A stretch of 60,000 nucleotides of DNA from Diphasiastrum complanatum (taxonomy: Eukaryota > Streptophyta > Lycopodiopsida > Lycopodiales > Lycopodiaceae), in assembly GCA_029204225.1 (NCBI GenBank), contig CM055102.1, positions 12,445,939 to 12,505,938 on the forward strand, given 5' to 3'. This document shows positions 45,826 to 58,319 of this stretch, piece after piece. Numbering within the stretch: position 1 is the first letter of the stretch; every line of letters begins with the position of its first letter. Both the position numbers and the translations under genes were made by a program. Below the pieces are notes generated by a model. That model searched no databases and was not told the origin of the DNA. It saw nothing but the letters and a program-made list of their open reading frames with translations.

Positions 45826-46677
45826 GCGGGTTCAGTGGCGAACCACAGACTTTCGAGGAGGCGATTGAAGGTCCAGAAAGGACAGATGGATCCAAGTCAT
45901 GAATGAAGAGATGGAGTCCATGAGGAAGAACTAGGTATGGATGTTGGAGCCATTACCACATAAGCGCAAGACTTTCAAATGCAAATGGATCTTCAAGCTC
46001 AAATATGGACCAGATGGGAATGTGACAAAATACAAGACAAGACTGGTAGCGAAGGGTTTCTCTCAGAGATATGGTATTGACTATTCTGAAACTTTCTCTC
46101 CTATTGTTAAACATTCGTCCCTACATCTGATATTTGCATATGCAGCAGCTTATGACCTCATGATCCACATTGTGGACGAGAAGACAACCTTCCTGCATGG
46201 CAAATTAGACGAAGAGGTCTACATGGATCAACCCCCAAGATATGTCTCAAATTCACTTGCTGACTATGCATGTAGAATGCATAGAAGCATCTACGGTCTG
46301 AAACAATCAGCCCGACAATGGTACAAGAAGAAAGACCAAGCCTTGAAATCATTAGGATTCAAGCCTCTATTGGCTGATTCCAATGTATATGTCAGAGTTA
46401 CAGATGGGCAGATCATCATTGTGGGTGTGTATTTGGACGACACTCTAATACCTTGCAGGAGTGAGCAGCTAATAGCTGAAGTAAAGGCAGACATCTCGAA
46501 ACCTTTCGAGATAGTAGATCTGGGAGAAGCTAGGTGTTACCTAGGCTTGCAAATTAAAAGGGACTACAAGGGAGGTAAGTTATACCTTCACCAGTCCGGA
46601 TACACCCAAAAGATCCTAGAGGACTTTGGGATGCTGAACTGCAAAGGAGCGCTGACTTGATTTCATGGAGAAGGTGC
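45826..46677 (+). pseudogene. pol: Copia reverse transcriptase fragment
   Basis: Reads EPQTFEEAIEG, MNEEMESMRKN, a stop, then a 239-residue open stretch: KCKWIFKLKYGPDGNVTKYK, RLVAKGFSQRYGIDYSETFS, MDQPPRYV, SIYGLKQSARQWY, the catalytic box VYLDDTLI and LGEARCYLGLQIKRD, ending after ILEDFGMLN. RNase H is deleted; a 3' LTR follows about 100 bp later. It is a different copia lineage from the element at 20 kb (MLEPLPHKRKTF linker). Confidence 0.9.
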
Positions 46678-46777
46678 AGTATCATTTAATAAAGATTCGA
46701 CGTGAAGCAAATAAAAACCCACAATAACTGCATCTCGCAGGTCTCATGGGACTGCCACCAATTTTGGTGGGGGATAC

Positions 46778-47500
46778 TGTTGGAGGGTTTGCGGATCCCG
46801 AGGCAACCCTAACCCTAGTCAATAAGTGAGAGGGATTTGACACCTTGCATGTGTAAGTCCAACTCGATGATCACATAGTTATTTGATAATTAGAAAGTCA
46901 ATAAAAGGACTTTAGGCCTTTTTGCGGGACTTTTAATGTCGCAGGGCCTAAATGTCAAGTTAGTGAATAAAGTTGGGTTTCCCTCCAATTGGAATGGGTT
47001 CCCACTCTTTTTTAAATTTGAATAATTAGGGAGGCAGAAATGGACCAATAGGATTTTGAGGCCAAGGTCCTCCTCTCTACTATAAAAAGAGACCAACTCA
47101 AGTTTCCTACACATGTCCATATCTTCATTTCAATAAAGCAGATTGGATCTCTTGTGAAATGGATTTATGAATGTCCTTGCTCTCTATCAATTTTCCTCAA
47201 TCTCTAATCCTTTTACTGTGTTTTGCTAATTGTTGGATCTGATTGTTATTGGGATTGCATGTTTTTATACTTTTTATGAGAGAGAAAGGGAGAGAGAGAA
47301 AGAGTAAGCTATCTTCATTGTGGATCTAGTGTTAATGGATGCAGTGTTAATGCTTAGGGTTAGTGGATGGTAGAGTTAAATGTAAATCTTCCATCCATGC
47401 TGAAATCTGAACTATGCTATTGCTCTCATGGGAACGAATCTGCGTGACAACTAACTTCATATCCTTGATGCTAGATTGATTAGATCTTGGATTGAGATTA
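46778..47500 (+). repeat. 3' LTR of plus-strand copia fragment (right end approximate)
   Basis: Starts TGTTGGAGGG directly after a purine tract GGTGGGGGA (46766-46774). It includes a strong TATA box TATAAAAAG (47081-47089) followed by AATAAAG near 47130. No paired 5' LTR in the window, so the right end is an estimate. Confidence 0.65.
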
Positions 47501-47647
47501 GGCAAGGAAAGAAAACCACTACATTGACTGGGTAAAAATATATTTTGAGTTTTTTAAAAAGAAAGATACCTTGAGCTTAGTGAAAAATCTCTCTGGTCGT
47601 CTGAATCATTTCGTCGAAAGATTTGAAAAAGAGAAAAATTTTATAAT

Positions 47648-48159
47648 ATGCACATTAGAAAAGTGTTTATGTGCCTGGAAAATGAAAACGATAATACTCC
47701 TGCTACTATTTCCCCTTCTGTTTCTGATGTCCCTTTATACCTCACCCTCTCGTCTTTCTTGATGACGTCGATGAGGATAGTGCTTCTCTACTCGAGACCT
47801 TCTCTCAAGATATCTGCGACATTGGTGACTTGTCTTCTTATGATATCTGCCAATCTAAAAGTTGCCAAGTCCCCTTCGTTCCTGGCAGAATCATTGAGTA
47901 CAAATCCACTCTCATGTCCTATACCTATCGATCTTTGGATCATGATGACACATTTGACAAAAAAAAAAAAAAACAAGTCTGCAAGCTGCCCACCATGCAT
48001 AAAAATCTTTCACTTGAGACTCATGTTGCCTTTGACACCATTATTCGTATGAACAAATTTGAACCCTCTTGTTGTCCCTATGAGCAAACTTGGGCCAGAA
48101 TTAGAGGTCACTTTGAAATTGGCTTCAATAGGATGAATCTCCACCAAGCCATAATCTAG
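47648..48159 (+). pseudogene. Unrecognised protein-coding remnant
   Basis: A reading with one frame change near 47760 gives LENENDNTPATISPSVSDVP, an acidic piece DDVDEDSASLLETFSQ, then CQSKSCQVPFVPGRIIEYKS and THVAFDTIIRMNKFEPSCCP, ending GFNRMNLHQAII. A run of 14 A's near 47960 may be the site of a slip. The character is that of a real protein (acidic linker followed by a mixed domain), but I do not recognise it. Confidence 0.3.
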
Positions 48160-48161
48160 AA

Positions 48162-49744
48162 TTGGAAAGACCTTTTTTCACATGTAGATGTGGTGATAAA
48201 TGCAAAAATAGCTCTTCCATCATCTGGTTCATGATGAATAACCTAGCCAAGTTCTTTCCTAGTGCCTCCCTCCAAAACCAAATAAATGCATTCTTCATGT
48301 GGCTATATAAACCTGCTAGGGATGTTGTGAAAGCACAATTGACTGTTCTTTTTATCCGTCAGTACATGATTGTTGCCTCCATCAAATCACAAAAGATTCC
48401 TCTGCCAAACTTCTAGCACCTTTGTGAGATGCCAAAAATATGCGAGAGATAGAATGCCTTCTAAAACGACCCAGCTTTTCTACCCTCCAAGATAAGTACT
48501 ACGGCAATTTCAATCTTAACAATATGAGCTTAGTCATCTTTGGATCAGGATCAAGAAAGAAAAAACGGTTTTTAGATTTCAAACGAATGGCACAAAGCAG
48601 TGACACAACGAATGATTTACCAGTAAAAAAATTAAGCTTCTATATATCCTTATAGATGTGCAGGACGAGGAAGTGGAAGTGACAGAAAGAAGGGAAATCA
48701 ATACCTTAACGATCGGCTGTCTCCAGCTTTCCACTAGCAGCGACACAAGGAGACTTTTTTTACATTTATGTTACCGTAATATAGTATTTGAAGCAATCCA
48801 TGTGAAGCACTTTTATGCTCACATTTTACGCAGACTTTTTTGATATTCTAGATGAACTTCATGATATTACTTTTGGCTAGTTGTACTTAGCAAGTGTAAA
48901 ATGTGAATGGTGTTTTCCTTCTGAAGTTTTCTATGAATTTGATATAGAAAGCCTACATTCTTGCCACTATCTTACTTTCAAATGTTTCAAAAATTTCATT
49001 TGGTCATGTCATCTACACAAATTGCAATATTGTTAAAAGTTCAATTTTACAAAAATCATGCCTAAACCACATCACTTTAAGACAAGCTAATATTGACGAA
49101 GCTGTTTCGGAACTTTATGACGGTTGGTTCAACTTCTAAAACTTTTACCTTCTTAGCAAACCTAGACGAAACTACAATAAAGGAGCATGTTGTTTTGTGT
49201 AGAAATATCGCTTTGGGCTATATTAGAAATGGTAAATGGCTTCATGAAAATACTAGTACATCATCTAAACATAAGATTGCCATGATGAACTACAATGGCT
49301 TACCAACTTTCTCTATGTGAACGGTATTGATAAAAAGCACAACATAACCCTTGTGTCAAAATTGACATTGGTATTGTATGTCACTTTTGGATGTCCACAC
49401 ACCAAAAAGACATTGACGTATGTCATGCACATGGACGTCCATGTTAGGTTTTGGTAGTCGAATGCAACGTACAATTGGATGTTGGATTGCAACGTCCACA
49501 TGGACATTGAGTTGTGACATCCACATGGACATGGGCATCAGAATGTGATGTTCGTGTGGACAACCTTGATCAGCGTCCTACTGATGCCTCCAACGGAGCT
49601 AGTTGGCGTAAACATAGGTTTACAACACATTTTACAATCGTCAAAATCCAACGACCTTGTTGTGACATGTTTTGTGGCACCTATCTTGATTCAAAAGAAC
49701 TTAAATGTGTGATTTCAAATTGGAAATCATGGAGAGTGTTGTAG
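48162..49744 (+). pseudogene. Decayed coding sequence, unknown family
   Basis: Protein-like stretches in shifting plus-strand frames: NQINAFFMWLYKPARDVVKA, EVTERREINTLTIGCLQL, FRNFMTVGSTSKTFTFLANL, ETTIKEHVVLCRNIALGYIR and SWRKHRFTTHFTIVKIQRPC. Stops and frame changes are frequent. It may continue the remnant at 47.6-48.2 kb. A 16-bp perfect palindrome ACATGGACGTCCATGT lies at 49429-49444 within a run of related ACATGGAC words. Confidence 0.25.
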
Positions 49745-49852
49745 TGATCCCTTGGCTATCTAGTAATAGTTAGGTGTATTCTACTCTCATGCATGATGTC
49801 CCCACTCGCAAATTACTAATTGTTAATTTTGCATAGACTCCAATTCAAGTTC

Positions 49853-49854
<2 letters not shown>

Positions 49855-49889
<35 letters not shown>
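49855..49889. repeat. (GT)n-(GA)n microsatellite
   Basis: About 14 GT units followed by four GA units. Confidence 0.95.
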
Positions 49890-49891
<2 letters not shown>

Positions 49892-50261
49892 GTAATCATA
49901 AACTTTAGCTACTTAGTGATAGTTAGGTGCAATCTACTCTCATGCATCATGTCCATTGAGTGTTAATTTTTCATGGAGTCTTAACTAAAGCTATAATTGA
50001 ACAATCCATTAAGCAAAGTTATCTTGAGTTTCACTCTAGCAATTGCCTGTTTCCAACTAGGAGCGTCTAATCCAAGATTAGTTGTAGGCTAATCCTACTC
50101 AACAAAGGAGGTTGTAGTTGAAAGAGATTATGGTATACCCTAAACGTTAAAAGAGCCTACATAATATGCAATGCTTAGAATATTTGGCTTAACTCGATCT
50201 AGGTTTAACCGAGGGACCAATTAGGTACAAGCATTAATTGGGCATAGAAGACTTGAGCTCG

Positions 50262-50917
50262 CAGACTAACTTTGCAGGTACATCATAATCCTGTTCTCAT
50301 TATTTACCAGTATCCTATCAAATATCAACTATTCACAGTTTCAGGCTCACCCTTTCTTTAAGTCTTATGCTCCCCGACAGAAGCCTCAGCACCCCATCTT
50401 GTTCACATCACTTCTTTTAGGTGAACGATTATCTGCTTTAGCAAAGAGTTTTGCTCCTCGAAGAAATTCTTTGACCATACAACAGTGGCACAGGAAGGGT
50501 TGCAATCACTGGTTGTCATCAAAGAGTATGATAATATTTGGATCTCAGTCTCGACCCGTCTTTTGTTGCATTTAATTTGAATTTCCTATCAACGAGTGAG
50601 ACAATAGTTGAATAGAGGACTTGATTGTTACGGTTGAGGGGATAGATAAGCATCTAGATAATAGTTGAATAGAGGACTTGATTGTTACGGTTGAGGGGAT
50701 AGATAAGCATCGGTCTGTTTATGCCTCCGCTCAGCTTTTGCTTAAAAACCCAAACATCAAACTCTATAATCCGGCTCTTGGGAATGAATGGGTTCAACCA
50801 CGGGTGAGGAGTGTACCAGAGACCTGACTTTCGGAGATCTCTTTCCTTGTCGTGGACCCTGTCGAGAAAGCCCAAAGACGAAGCATCTATGATGCTGATT
50901 TCGGATGAAAGATAATG
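50262..50917 (-). pseudogene. CKX: Inverted partial copy of CKX 3' exons
   Basis: On the minus strand this matches the plus-strand CKX remnant from about 54400 to 55305. The penultimate-exon sequence (50917-50654) is open: [45 protein letters not shown] and a NRPMLIYPLN end. The plus-strand copy has a stop and a frameshift here. Defects in this copy: the splice donor GTAAG is TCAAG; a ~57-bp stretch is tandemly duplicated at the exon-intron border (50597-50653/50654-50710); and the last exon is deleted except for its two ends (CCACTG joined to GTCAAAGAATTTC near 50490). It is cut at 50917 by a foldback element. Confidence 0.85.
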
Positions 50918-51598
50918 TAATAGATAACGGGCCTGGGAAGGCCCGTTACCTGTCGTTATTAGCAGGGGTTTTTGATATACTGTTTAAAAACCGTAGTGTA
51001 CACAGCGTAGAGGTTACGTACCTGTGACACATTTTGTCGTTTCTGTTTGATGGTGGTTCTTGCCTTTGGCAATGGCATTCTACGGCTTGGCATTTAGTAT
51101 ACAGATCTTTATACAATGGCTTTGTTCTACGTCCTTCCTATTGTTCTGAGCTTGCAAAAACGTATCAGATGTGCGAATTTGGTCCAGATCTTGATGAGTT
51201 GAAGTTTTGTCTTCGGAAATTTAGGCGGATCTACCAGTTTCCTAATTCTGAATTCTTGGACTACGTCACTTCCACAATGGCTTTGTTCTACTTCCTTCCA
51301 AACTCAGTGAGACGTAAAAAGTGGCAGATTATGGCAGAGCTGGACGATGATGCACGTTGATGCAGCATTGCTGCTAATGTTGAATTTGGTCCAGATCTTG
51401 ATGAGTTGAAGTTACCATCAAATTGACTTGGAAAGTCTTTAGATTGGTTATCTCCACTGGATCTGCGTTGGTTGATATAATTTTCTCAGCATTCCGGATA
51501 TGGATACAAAACGTATGCCTTCCCAGGCCCGTTATCTATTACGACAGGTAACGGGCCTTCCCACGCCCGTTGTCTATTACGTTATTAGCAGGGAGTGG
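50918..51598. mobile_element. Foldback-type element with AACGGGCC ends
   Basis: Left end TAATAGATAACGGGCCTGGG and AAGGCCCGTTACCTGTCG; right end (51515-51598) CCCAGGCCCGTTATCTATTA and GACAGGTAACGGGCCTTCCC, followed by CGTTATTAGCAGGG as on the left. Terminal inverted repeats are thus about 40 bp with nested small hairpins. The interior holds a 108-residue plus-strand frame (51034-51360) and a partial internal duplication: TTTGGTCCAGATCTTGATGA at about 51179 and 51389. It separates the two inverted CKX copies. Confidence 0.7.
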
Positions 51599-52620
51599 TG
51601 AGTAAGAAGACCATCCATTCCATAAATAACGTATCCATTCTCCAATATGGTCTATAGATAAATTATCCATGTAACAGTTCCATATAGGAGGCCCCTTGCC
51701 TTGGGGCCTTCCCAACATAATAATTGATGAATTTTTTTTCAATATTTATATATAGAAAGTTTGAAAGGCATTATGCATGCAAGCACAACTTGTCTGACTT
51801 TTTAAAAATAGGATGCAAGTATCTTATGTTTTCGTAAAGTAATTATGACTCTCTACTCAAAAAATAAAAAATCAAGTGAATGACTGGGCCATGTAATGGA
51901 TGTGTCTCAACCAAATACAGAGGGAAAAAGAACTTATGATAGTGTTCATGCAGAGGGGAAGGCCCGAGGACGGGACCCTTTACCAACATAAAAGCATCAC
52001 TAATTTTGGTATTATAGTAAATGTTATATTTTTAGACTTGTTTCATGGATCTTACATGTTTAAGTACCGATCAAACAAAAGAGAAGATTATGCAACTGTT
52101 ATACCTTGCTAAAGAGTTTGATTAGGATGAGACCGTCCATGCAACCTCGAAGTCATGGTGAGTAAGAAGACCATCCATAAATAAAGTATCCATTCTCCAA
52201 TATGGTCTATAGATAAATTATCCATGTAACAGTTCCATAGAGGAGGCCCCTTGCCTTGGGGCCTTCCCAACATAATAATTGTTGAATTTTTTTTAACTAT
52301 TTATATATAGAAAGTTTGAAAGGCATTATCCATGCAAGCACTACTTGTCTGACTTTTTAAAAATAGGATGCAGTATCTTATGTTTTCATAAAGTAATTAT
52401 GACTCTCTACTCAAAAAATAAAACATCAAGTGAATGACTGTGCCATGTAATGGATGTGTCTCAACCAAATACAAAGGGAAAAAGAACTTGTGATAGTGTT
52501 CATGTAGAGGGGAAGGCCCGAGGCCGGGACCCTTTCCCAACATAAAAGCATCACTAATTTTGGTATTATAGTAAATGTTATATTTTTAGACTTGTTTCAT
52601 AGATCTTACATGTTTAAGTA
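51595..52620. repeat. Direct duplication of a ~460-bp segment
   Basis: First copy from TGGTGAGTAAGAAGACCATCC (about 51597), second from the same words at 52156. Both contain CCAATATGGTCTATAGATAA, the hairpin GGAGGCCCCTTGCC ... GGGGCCTTCCC, TTTATATATAGAAAGTTTG, and GAGGGGAAGGCCCGAGG. They differ by scattered substitutions and a few indels. The first copy has an extra ~95-bp tail (GATCAAACAAAAGAGAAG onward) absent from the second. Confidence 0.85.
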
Positions 52621-52622
52621 TA

Positions 52623-53560
52623 GGGGAAGGCCCACGCTTGGAGGGCCTTCCCCTACCGTGATAACCAACAGATTTTTTTTCTTCTAAAAATAGTGAGTAG
52701 CATACCTATGACTTTCTAAAAATAAAAAGTTTGAGATGTAAAGGAGGCCAAATTTTCTAAAAATAATGATAGCTACATAATCACACTTTCTAAAAATAGC
52801 AATTGGATTTTAGAAAATTGTACAATGCTTTTATGATTGTCTAAAAATAGTAATAGTTCCTTACACATTTATTGTTGCATAAATTCATGCGATAATAATT
52901 TCAGGTCTAATATTGTGCCATTTAAGGCTTCCTCAAACTACAATACGAAACAAAATTGGAGGTTGTTACGCAATCTTACTGCATTCTATTTATAACAGGC
53001 ACACCTTGCACATTTGTAAAGTTATTTTCAGCAAGGCATTTTTGTGCACTTAATAGTTCTGGATGTAAAGAAAAAAATTCAGTGATGCTTTAGGCATGCA
53101 ATTGATAAACTTTTTATTCATAATAAATAAATCTCTTGAACTATGCAATAAACCAGCCTGGCCATTCTATAGTACAAATTCTTCCTCTTATCGTAATGCC
53201 TTGTGCTCATGTGTCCTTTGTATTTTGGGACCACCTCCAGGAGCATAATGTCCATCCAATTTTCTCTCTCCTAATAATCTGTCATTCTCTCTCCTCTCTC
53301 CGATGGAAATCACGTTCTCTGTCCGGTGGAATGCACGTTCTCTCTCCTCTCTTCGGTGGAATGTGTATGTGCTATGTGGCAGCTCGTCATTGGTTGTCCA
53401 CGTCCACATTCCCCCACAAACGTAAAAAAAAAAGAAAAAAACCTTTGCACAATGGCATTACGTAGGGGGAGGCTCGAAGCCCTTGGGCCTTCCATGCTGG
53501 TCCGGGCCGCCTAACCAAGGAAGGCCCTCAGGCGGGCCCCCCCTCCCTTCACTACAACCT
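52623..53560. other. MITE-like segment with GC hairpins and a CTAAAAATA cluster
   Basis: Opens with a perfect-looking hairpin GGGGAAGGCCCACG ... GAGGGCCTTCCCC (52624-52654). It contains five copies of (T)CTAAAAATA in 52684-52850. Near its right edge (53455-53560) are further GGGCCTTCC and GGAAGGCCC boxes in GC-rich sequence ending CCCCCCCTCCC. The same GGGAAGGCC boxes occur in the foldback and duplicated segments to the left. No gene is credible here; frames on both strands at 53.1-53.5 kb are low-complexity. Confidence 0.5.
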
Positions 53561-53655
53561 TACATGCCTAGTTTCATATTAACTTTCTTTTAGAACAAGA
53601 GATAGTAATAGAGAAGTAAAATGGACGATACCTAAATTATATATGGAATTGGCAG

Positions 53656-55121
<1,466 letters not shown>

Positions 55122-55593
55122 AGCAGATAATGGTTCACCTCAAAGAAGTGATGTGTGCAAGACGGGCTGCTGAGTCTTCTGTTGGGAAGCATAAGACTTA
55201 AATAAATGGTGACTCTGAAACTGTGAATAGTTGATATTTGATAGGATACTCTTAAATAATGAGAACAAGATTATGATGTACCTGTAAAGTTAGTCTGCGA
55301 GTCATAAACAGAGAACCAAGAAGATTTCAGATTCAGTGTCCAGTCAAAAAATGGTATATGGTGGTTGGCAACGTTTCAGGTAACTAGCCTCATTATTACA
55401 TTACATTCATTGAATAGTATTGATACATTGTAAACCAAGTCTGATTAATTCTTCGGATAGGTGCTAAAAGATGATCATCATATATTATCATGGATATTCT
55501 CAAGGACATCTTATCCTAGGATCATCAAGGACCATATGGATGGAGGATTTCTGAATGTTCCACGAGTTGGAGACTTCAATGTTGAATGACACT

Positions 55594-56576
55594 TAGCAGG
55601 TGATTTGAAAACATTGAAATGTATGTATAATGTCTCTCACGGTGCTACATCTAAACACCCTTGTTTGTACTGCGTGAAAATGGCAAAAGATATAACTAGG
55701 AGTACAGGAATTAATAGAGAATATGCAGATCCAAACTGAAAGCCTGTGCTGCCTATCCCCTTAAAAAATATGCATGTTTGCACTCTTCATGCAAACATTA
55801 GATTAATAGAAAAGATCATTTATCTTCATATAGTTTTTGATTGGAATACTAAGCCAACATCATTAGCAAAGGAAACTATTTCTCAATTAGAAGATGTTTT
55901 ATCAAAAGCCGGACTCCATAAAGGACATGTCAAAATTCAAAAAGATGAAAAGCTTTCAGGAAAGAATGGGAACATGCCAACTAAGCCAAGCATAGGAGGA
56001 GCAAAAGCACATCATTTCCTATCAAAGCTTACGGGTAAGGCTTCTAATATTCAACACTCAGTCTGGACAGATATTATTGCTGCCACTCAGGACTTCGAGA
56101 AAGATGGCAAAACCAAAGTACTAAAAGTTGATGTATGAAAAAAGCTTGATAGTATGATTTCAATTTTAAGAAAAGAAAAATAGTCTGATATTGATAAGAA
56201 AGCTGTCCAAAGGACTTGTGTCGAGTTTGTTAATGCAGTATCAAAAGCATGGGGAGAAGATCACATCATTCATTACATAATAAGTAAAAAATTTCTAAAA
56301 TGCTTTCAAATGTTCATATATATTTAGGTCCAAACATAAGACTAACATTATATGCAGCACATACTAAGAGATCATATAGCATTTTTTGCAAATCCATATG
56401 GAAGCTTGAGTGTATGGTCATCACAAGGGATGGAGAAGTCACACTCGCAAGCACGAGCAGCATTTCATCGAAATACACAACATGGAGGAACCAATGAGAA
56501 ACGAAACTACATTTGTCAATTGTTTCAGTGGTTCCACCGCAAAGTTCAGATTCAACATATAACAAAGTCCACATAA
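55594..56576 (+). pseudogene. Transposase-like protein remnant, C-terminal half
   Basis: Reads GDLKTLKCMYNVSHGATSKH, CLYCVKMAKDITRS, a stop, KPVLPIPLKNMHVCTLHANI, then HHFLSKLTGKASNIQHSVW, KVDV and a stop. After a frame change it gives HILRDHIAFFANPYGSLSVW, SSQGMEKSHSQARAAFHRNT, QHGG and QLFQWFHRKVQ. The GD-x-K, CxxC, TLHA and QGxEKSH...TQHGG blocks are the pattern of a multicopy transposase-like family seen in several eukaryotes (recognised by pattern only). At least two stops and one frameshift make it dead. It may be the same family as the minus-strand ORF at 606-1124, which would be the N-terminal half. Confidence 0.5.
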
Positions 56577-57044
56577 TGCAACAAGTTTAGAAAAGCATGC
56601 AAGTTCATACAAGCAGAGAAAGTTAGATGACTGTTGAGTAGAAGATCATCATTGTCATCAAATCATGACATGTTCAGAATTACAGTGCAAATTCATTGAA
56701 CAAGAGAGGAAAAATACTCAATGTAAAAGTATTGATTGTATTATACCAAAATACAAAGCGTCAACTATTCATCATAAGATTATGTGTCAAATTCTATGGC
56801 AGTATTGTTACGAAGAGATTTTCTACTAGCGTATGCATCTAATAGATGTGCATTATCCTTATTTCCACTAAGCACAATATAAGTGGAATACATTGAATAA
56901 TGGGAGCTCCTTAAAGGAACATTCCCATCAGTAAAGTCTAAAATGTTCAAAACATAAGATCTTTTGACAAAGATGATTTTATTTGTCTTAACAAATTTAT
57001 GTCCTCCTAGGTAAAATGATAAAGCTTTAAATGCCATTATCAAA
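56577..57044. other. Intergenic, no gene supported
   Basis: AT-rich; one minus-strand 87-residue frame (57043-56780) without recognisable features. Confidence 0.4.
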
Positions 57045-57551
57045 ATGGAGAACCACGTAAGACGTATTCAAGAGAAGGTTGACAAGATGAATTTTAAACG
57101 AGCTGCTAATAAACAAGAAAAAGCAATCCAAGAGTCCCAAAGGCAATTGGAGCAAATGACAAAGGACCTACAAAAAGTTTTGGACAAAGTGAACCAACTA
57201 TGGAACACTACGTGCAAGGCCCAAACAGGAAATTTTGAACGACAACCAAAGGACAAAGACGGAGATGATGACGTTGCAGGACATGACGAATCAACGTACC
57301 AGTTGGATGGTAGTTTGGGATCGGATGGGAAGGAGACCAAAGCCGCTTTTGAAAGTGATCTCTCAACCCCCCAATCTAGCTATAGAACTTCTAATTTTTC
57401 AATGTTGGAATTCTCTCAAACCTTTGTGCCCACGCACCATGTTCCCCAGCCATCACTCCCCCATCCCAACCTGAGTCAACCCTTGAGACCACACGAAGGA
57501 CCTCCTGAGATGTACAAAGCTCAAACGAGACGAGTTCATTTAAAAAATTAG
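57045..57551 (+). CDS. Hypothetical coiled-coil ORF, 168 residues
   Basis: ATG at 57045. Residues 1-60 form a clear heptad coiled coil (RRIQEKVDKMNFKRAANKQE, QRQLEQMTKDLQKVLDKVNQ). Residues 60-100 are acidic; the rest is Pro/Ser/His-rich (HHVPQPSLPHPNLSQPLRPH). This arrangement is common at the N-terminus of Ty3/gypsy-type gag proteins, but no gag core follows, so that is only a suggestion. Confidence 0.35.
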   Translation: MENHVRRIQEKVDKMNFKRAANKQEKAIQESQRQLEQMTKDLQKVLDKVNQLWNTTCKAQTGNFERQPKDKDGDDDVAGHDESTYQLDGSLGSDGKETKAAFESDLSTPQSSYRTSNFSMLEFSQTFVPTHHVPQPSLPHPNLSQPLRPHEGPPEMYKAQTRRVHLKN

Positions 57552-57872
57552 CTCTCCCGATGCCATGTATAACCTCATCAAGAAACCTATCCTTCGACAA
57601 CTCACCAAATTCATGCCATTCTCACCCAATCACAACCCACCTGACCTACCAAAAACCAATGTTGACACTGAAGAGTTTGATGACCCCTAAGTTATGATAA
57701 AAACTTCTAGAAGCTTACGCCACCACCTACAGGTTTCAATGCAAGTGAAGTTGAGCCCTCAACTAGTGAAAGGAATAGAAAGGAAGACAAATGTACCAAG
57801 GCCCTTGATGAATATTTGGCAAGACTCCCACTACAGCTAAAGGCGACCTAGCAGATCGAGCCAAAATCCAAG

Positions 57873-58160
57873 ATGGCCGATACTATAGAGTCCGAGAAAT
57901 TCGGAAGGAAATACCCTCGAAGCATGAGGGGCGAAAATTATGACCTAGACCAAAACAAGTATTCCTCCAGATTAGACAGTATTGCAGCCCAGCAGCCGCA
58001 GCCAGAATGGAAAAACAAAATCCTAAAGGACAATAGGAGGCTAAAGGAATACCTATGGGACCATCTTGGAAAAGAGTCAATCCATTCTACATGCCCATCA
58101 AAAGAAGAGATCCATGGCCAACAGAGCGACCAAGGGACAAAGCGATCAATTGGCCAGTAA
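57873..58160 (+). CDS. Hypothetical charged ORF, 95 residues
   Basis: Reads MADTIESEKFGRKYPRSMRG, DQNKYSSRLDSIAAQQPQPE and RRLKEYLWDHLGKESIHS. Hydrophilic, no domain. It lies 320 bp after the coiled-coil ORF on the same strand, with frame-broken protein-like sequence between (NHNPPDLPKTNVDTEEFDDP), so both may be parts of one decayed gene. Confidence 0.3.
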   Translation: MADTIESEKFGRKYPRSMRGENYDLDQNKYSSRLDSIAAQQPQPEWKNKILKDNRRLKEYLWDHLGKESIHSTCPSKEEIHGQQSDQGTKRSIGQ

Positions 58161-58319
58161 TTCTAGGGATTTCGGAAAACTCATCGTATAATGAGTTGAG
58201 GCTGCAGCTACTAGAATTTGGAGTCTAGTGATGACATATGCATTCGAGAGAGTGCTGATTATTGCCGATCCTGGGCATTTCTTATGAATCAGGAATGCTT
58301 TTGGGATCGTGGCTTACAT

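Noticed and set aside
51034-51360. 108-residue frame inside the foldback element as a real gene
   Set aside because: Part of it (FGPDLDELK) is an internal DNA duplication and there is no domain; it was kept only as a note under the element.
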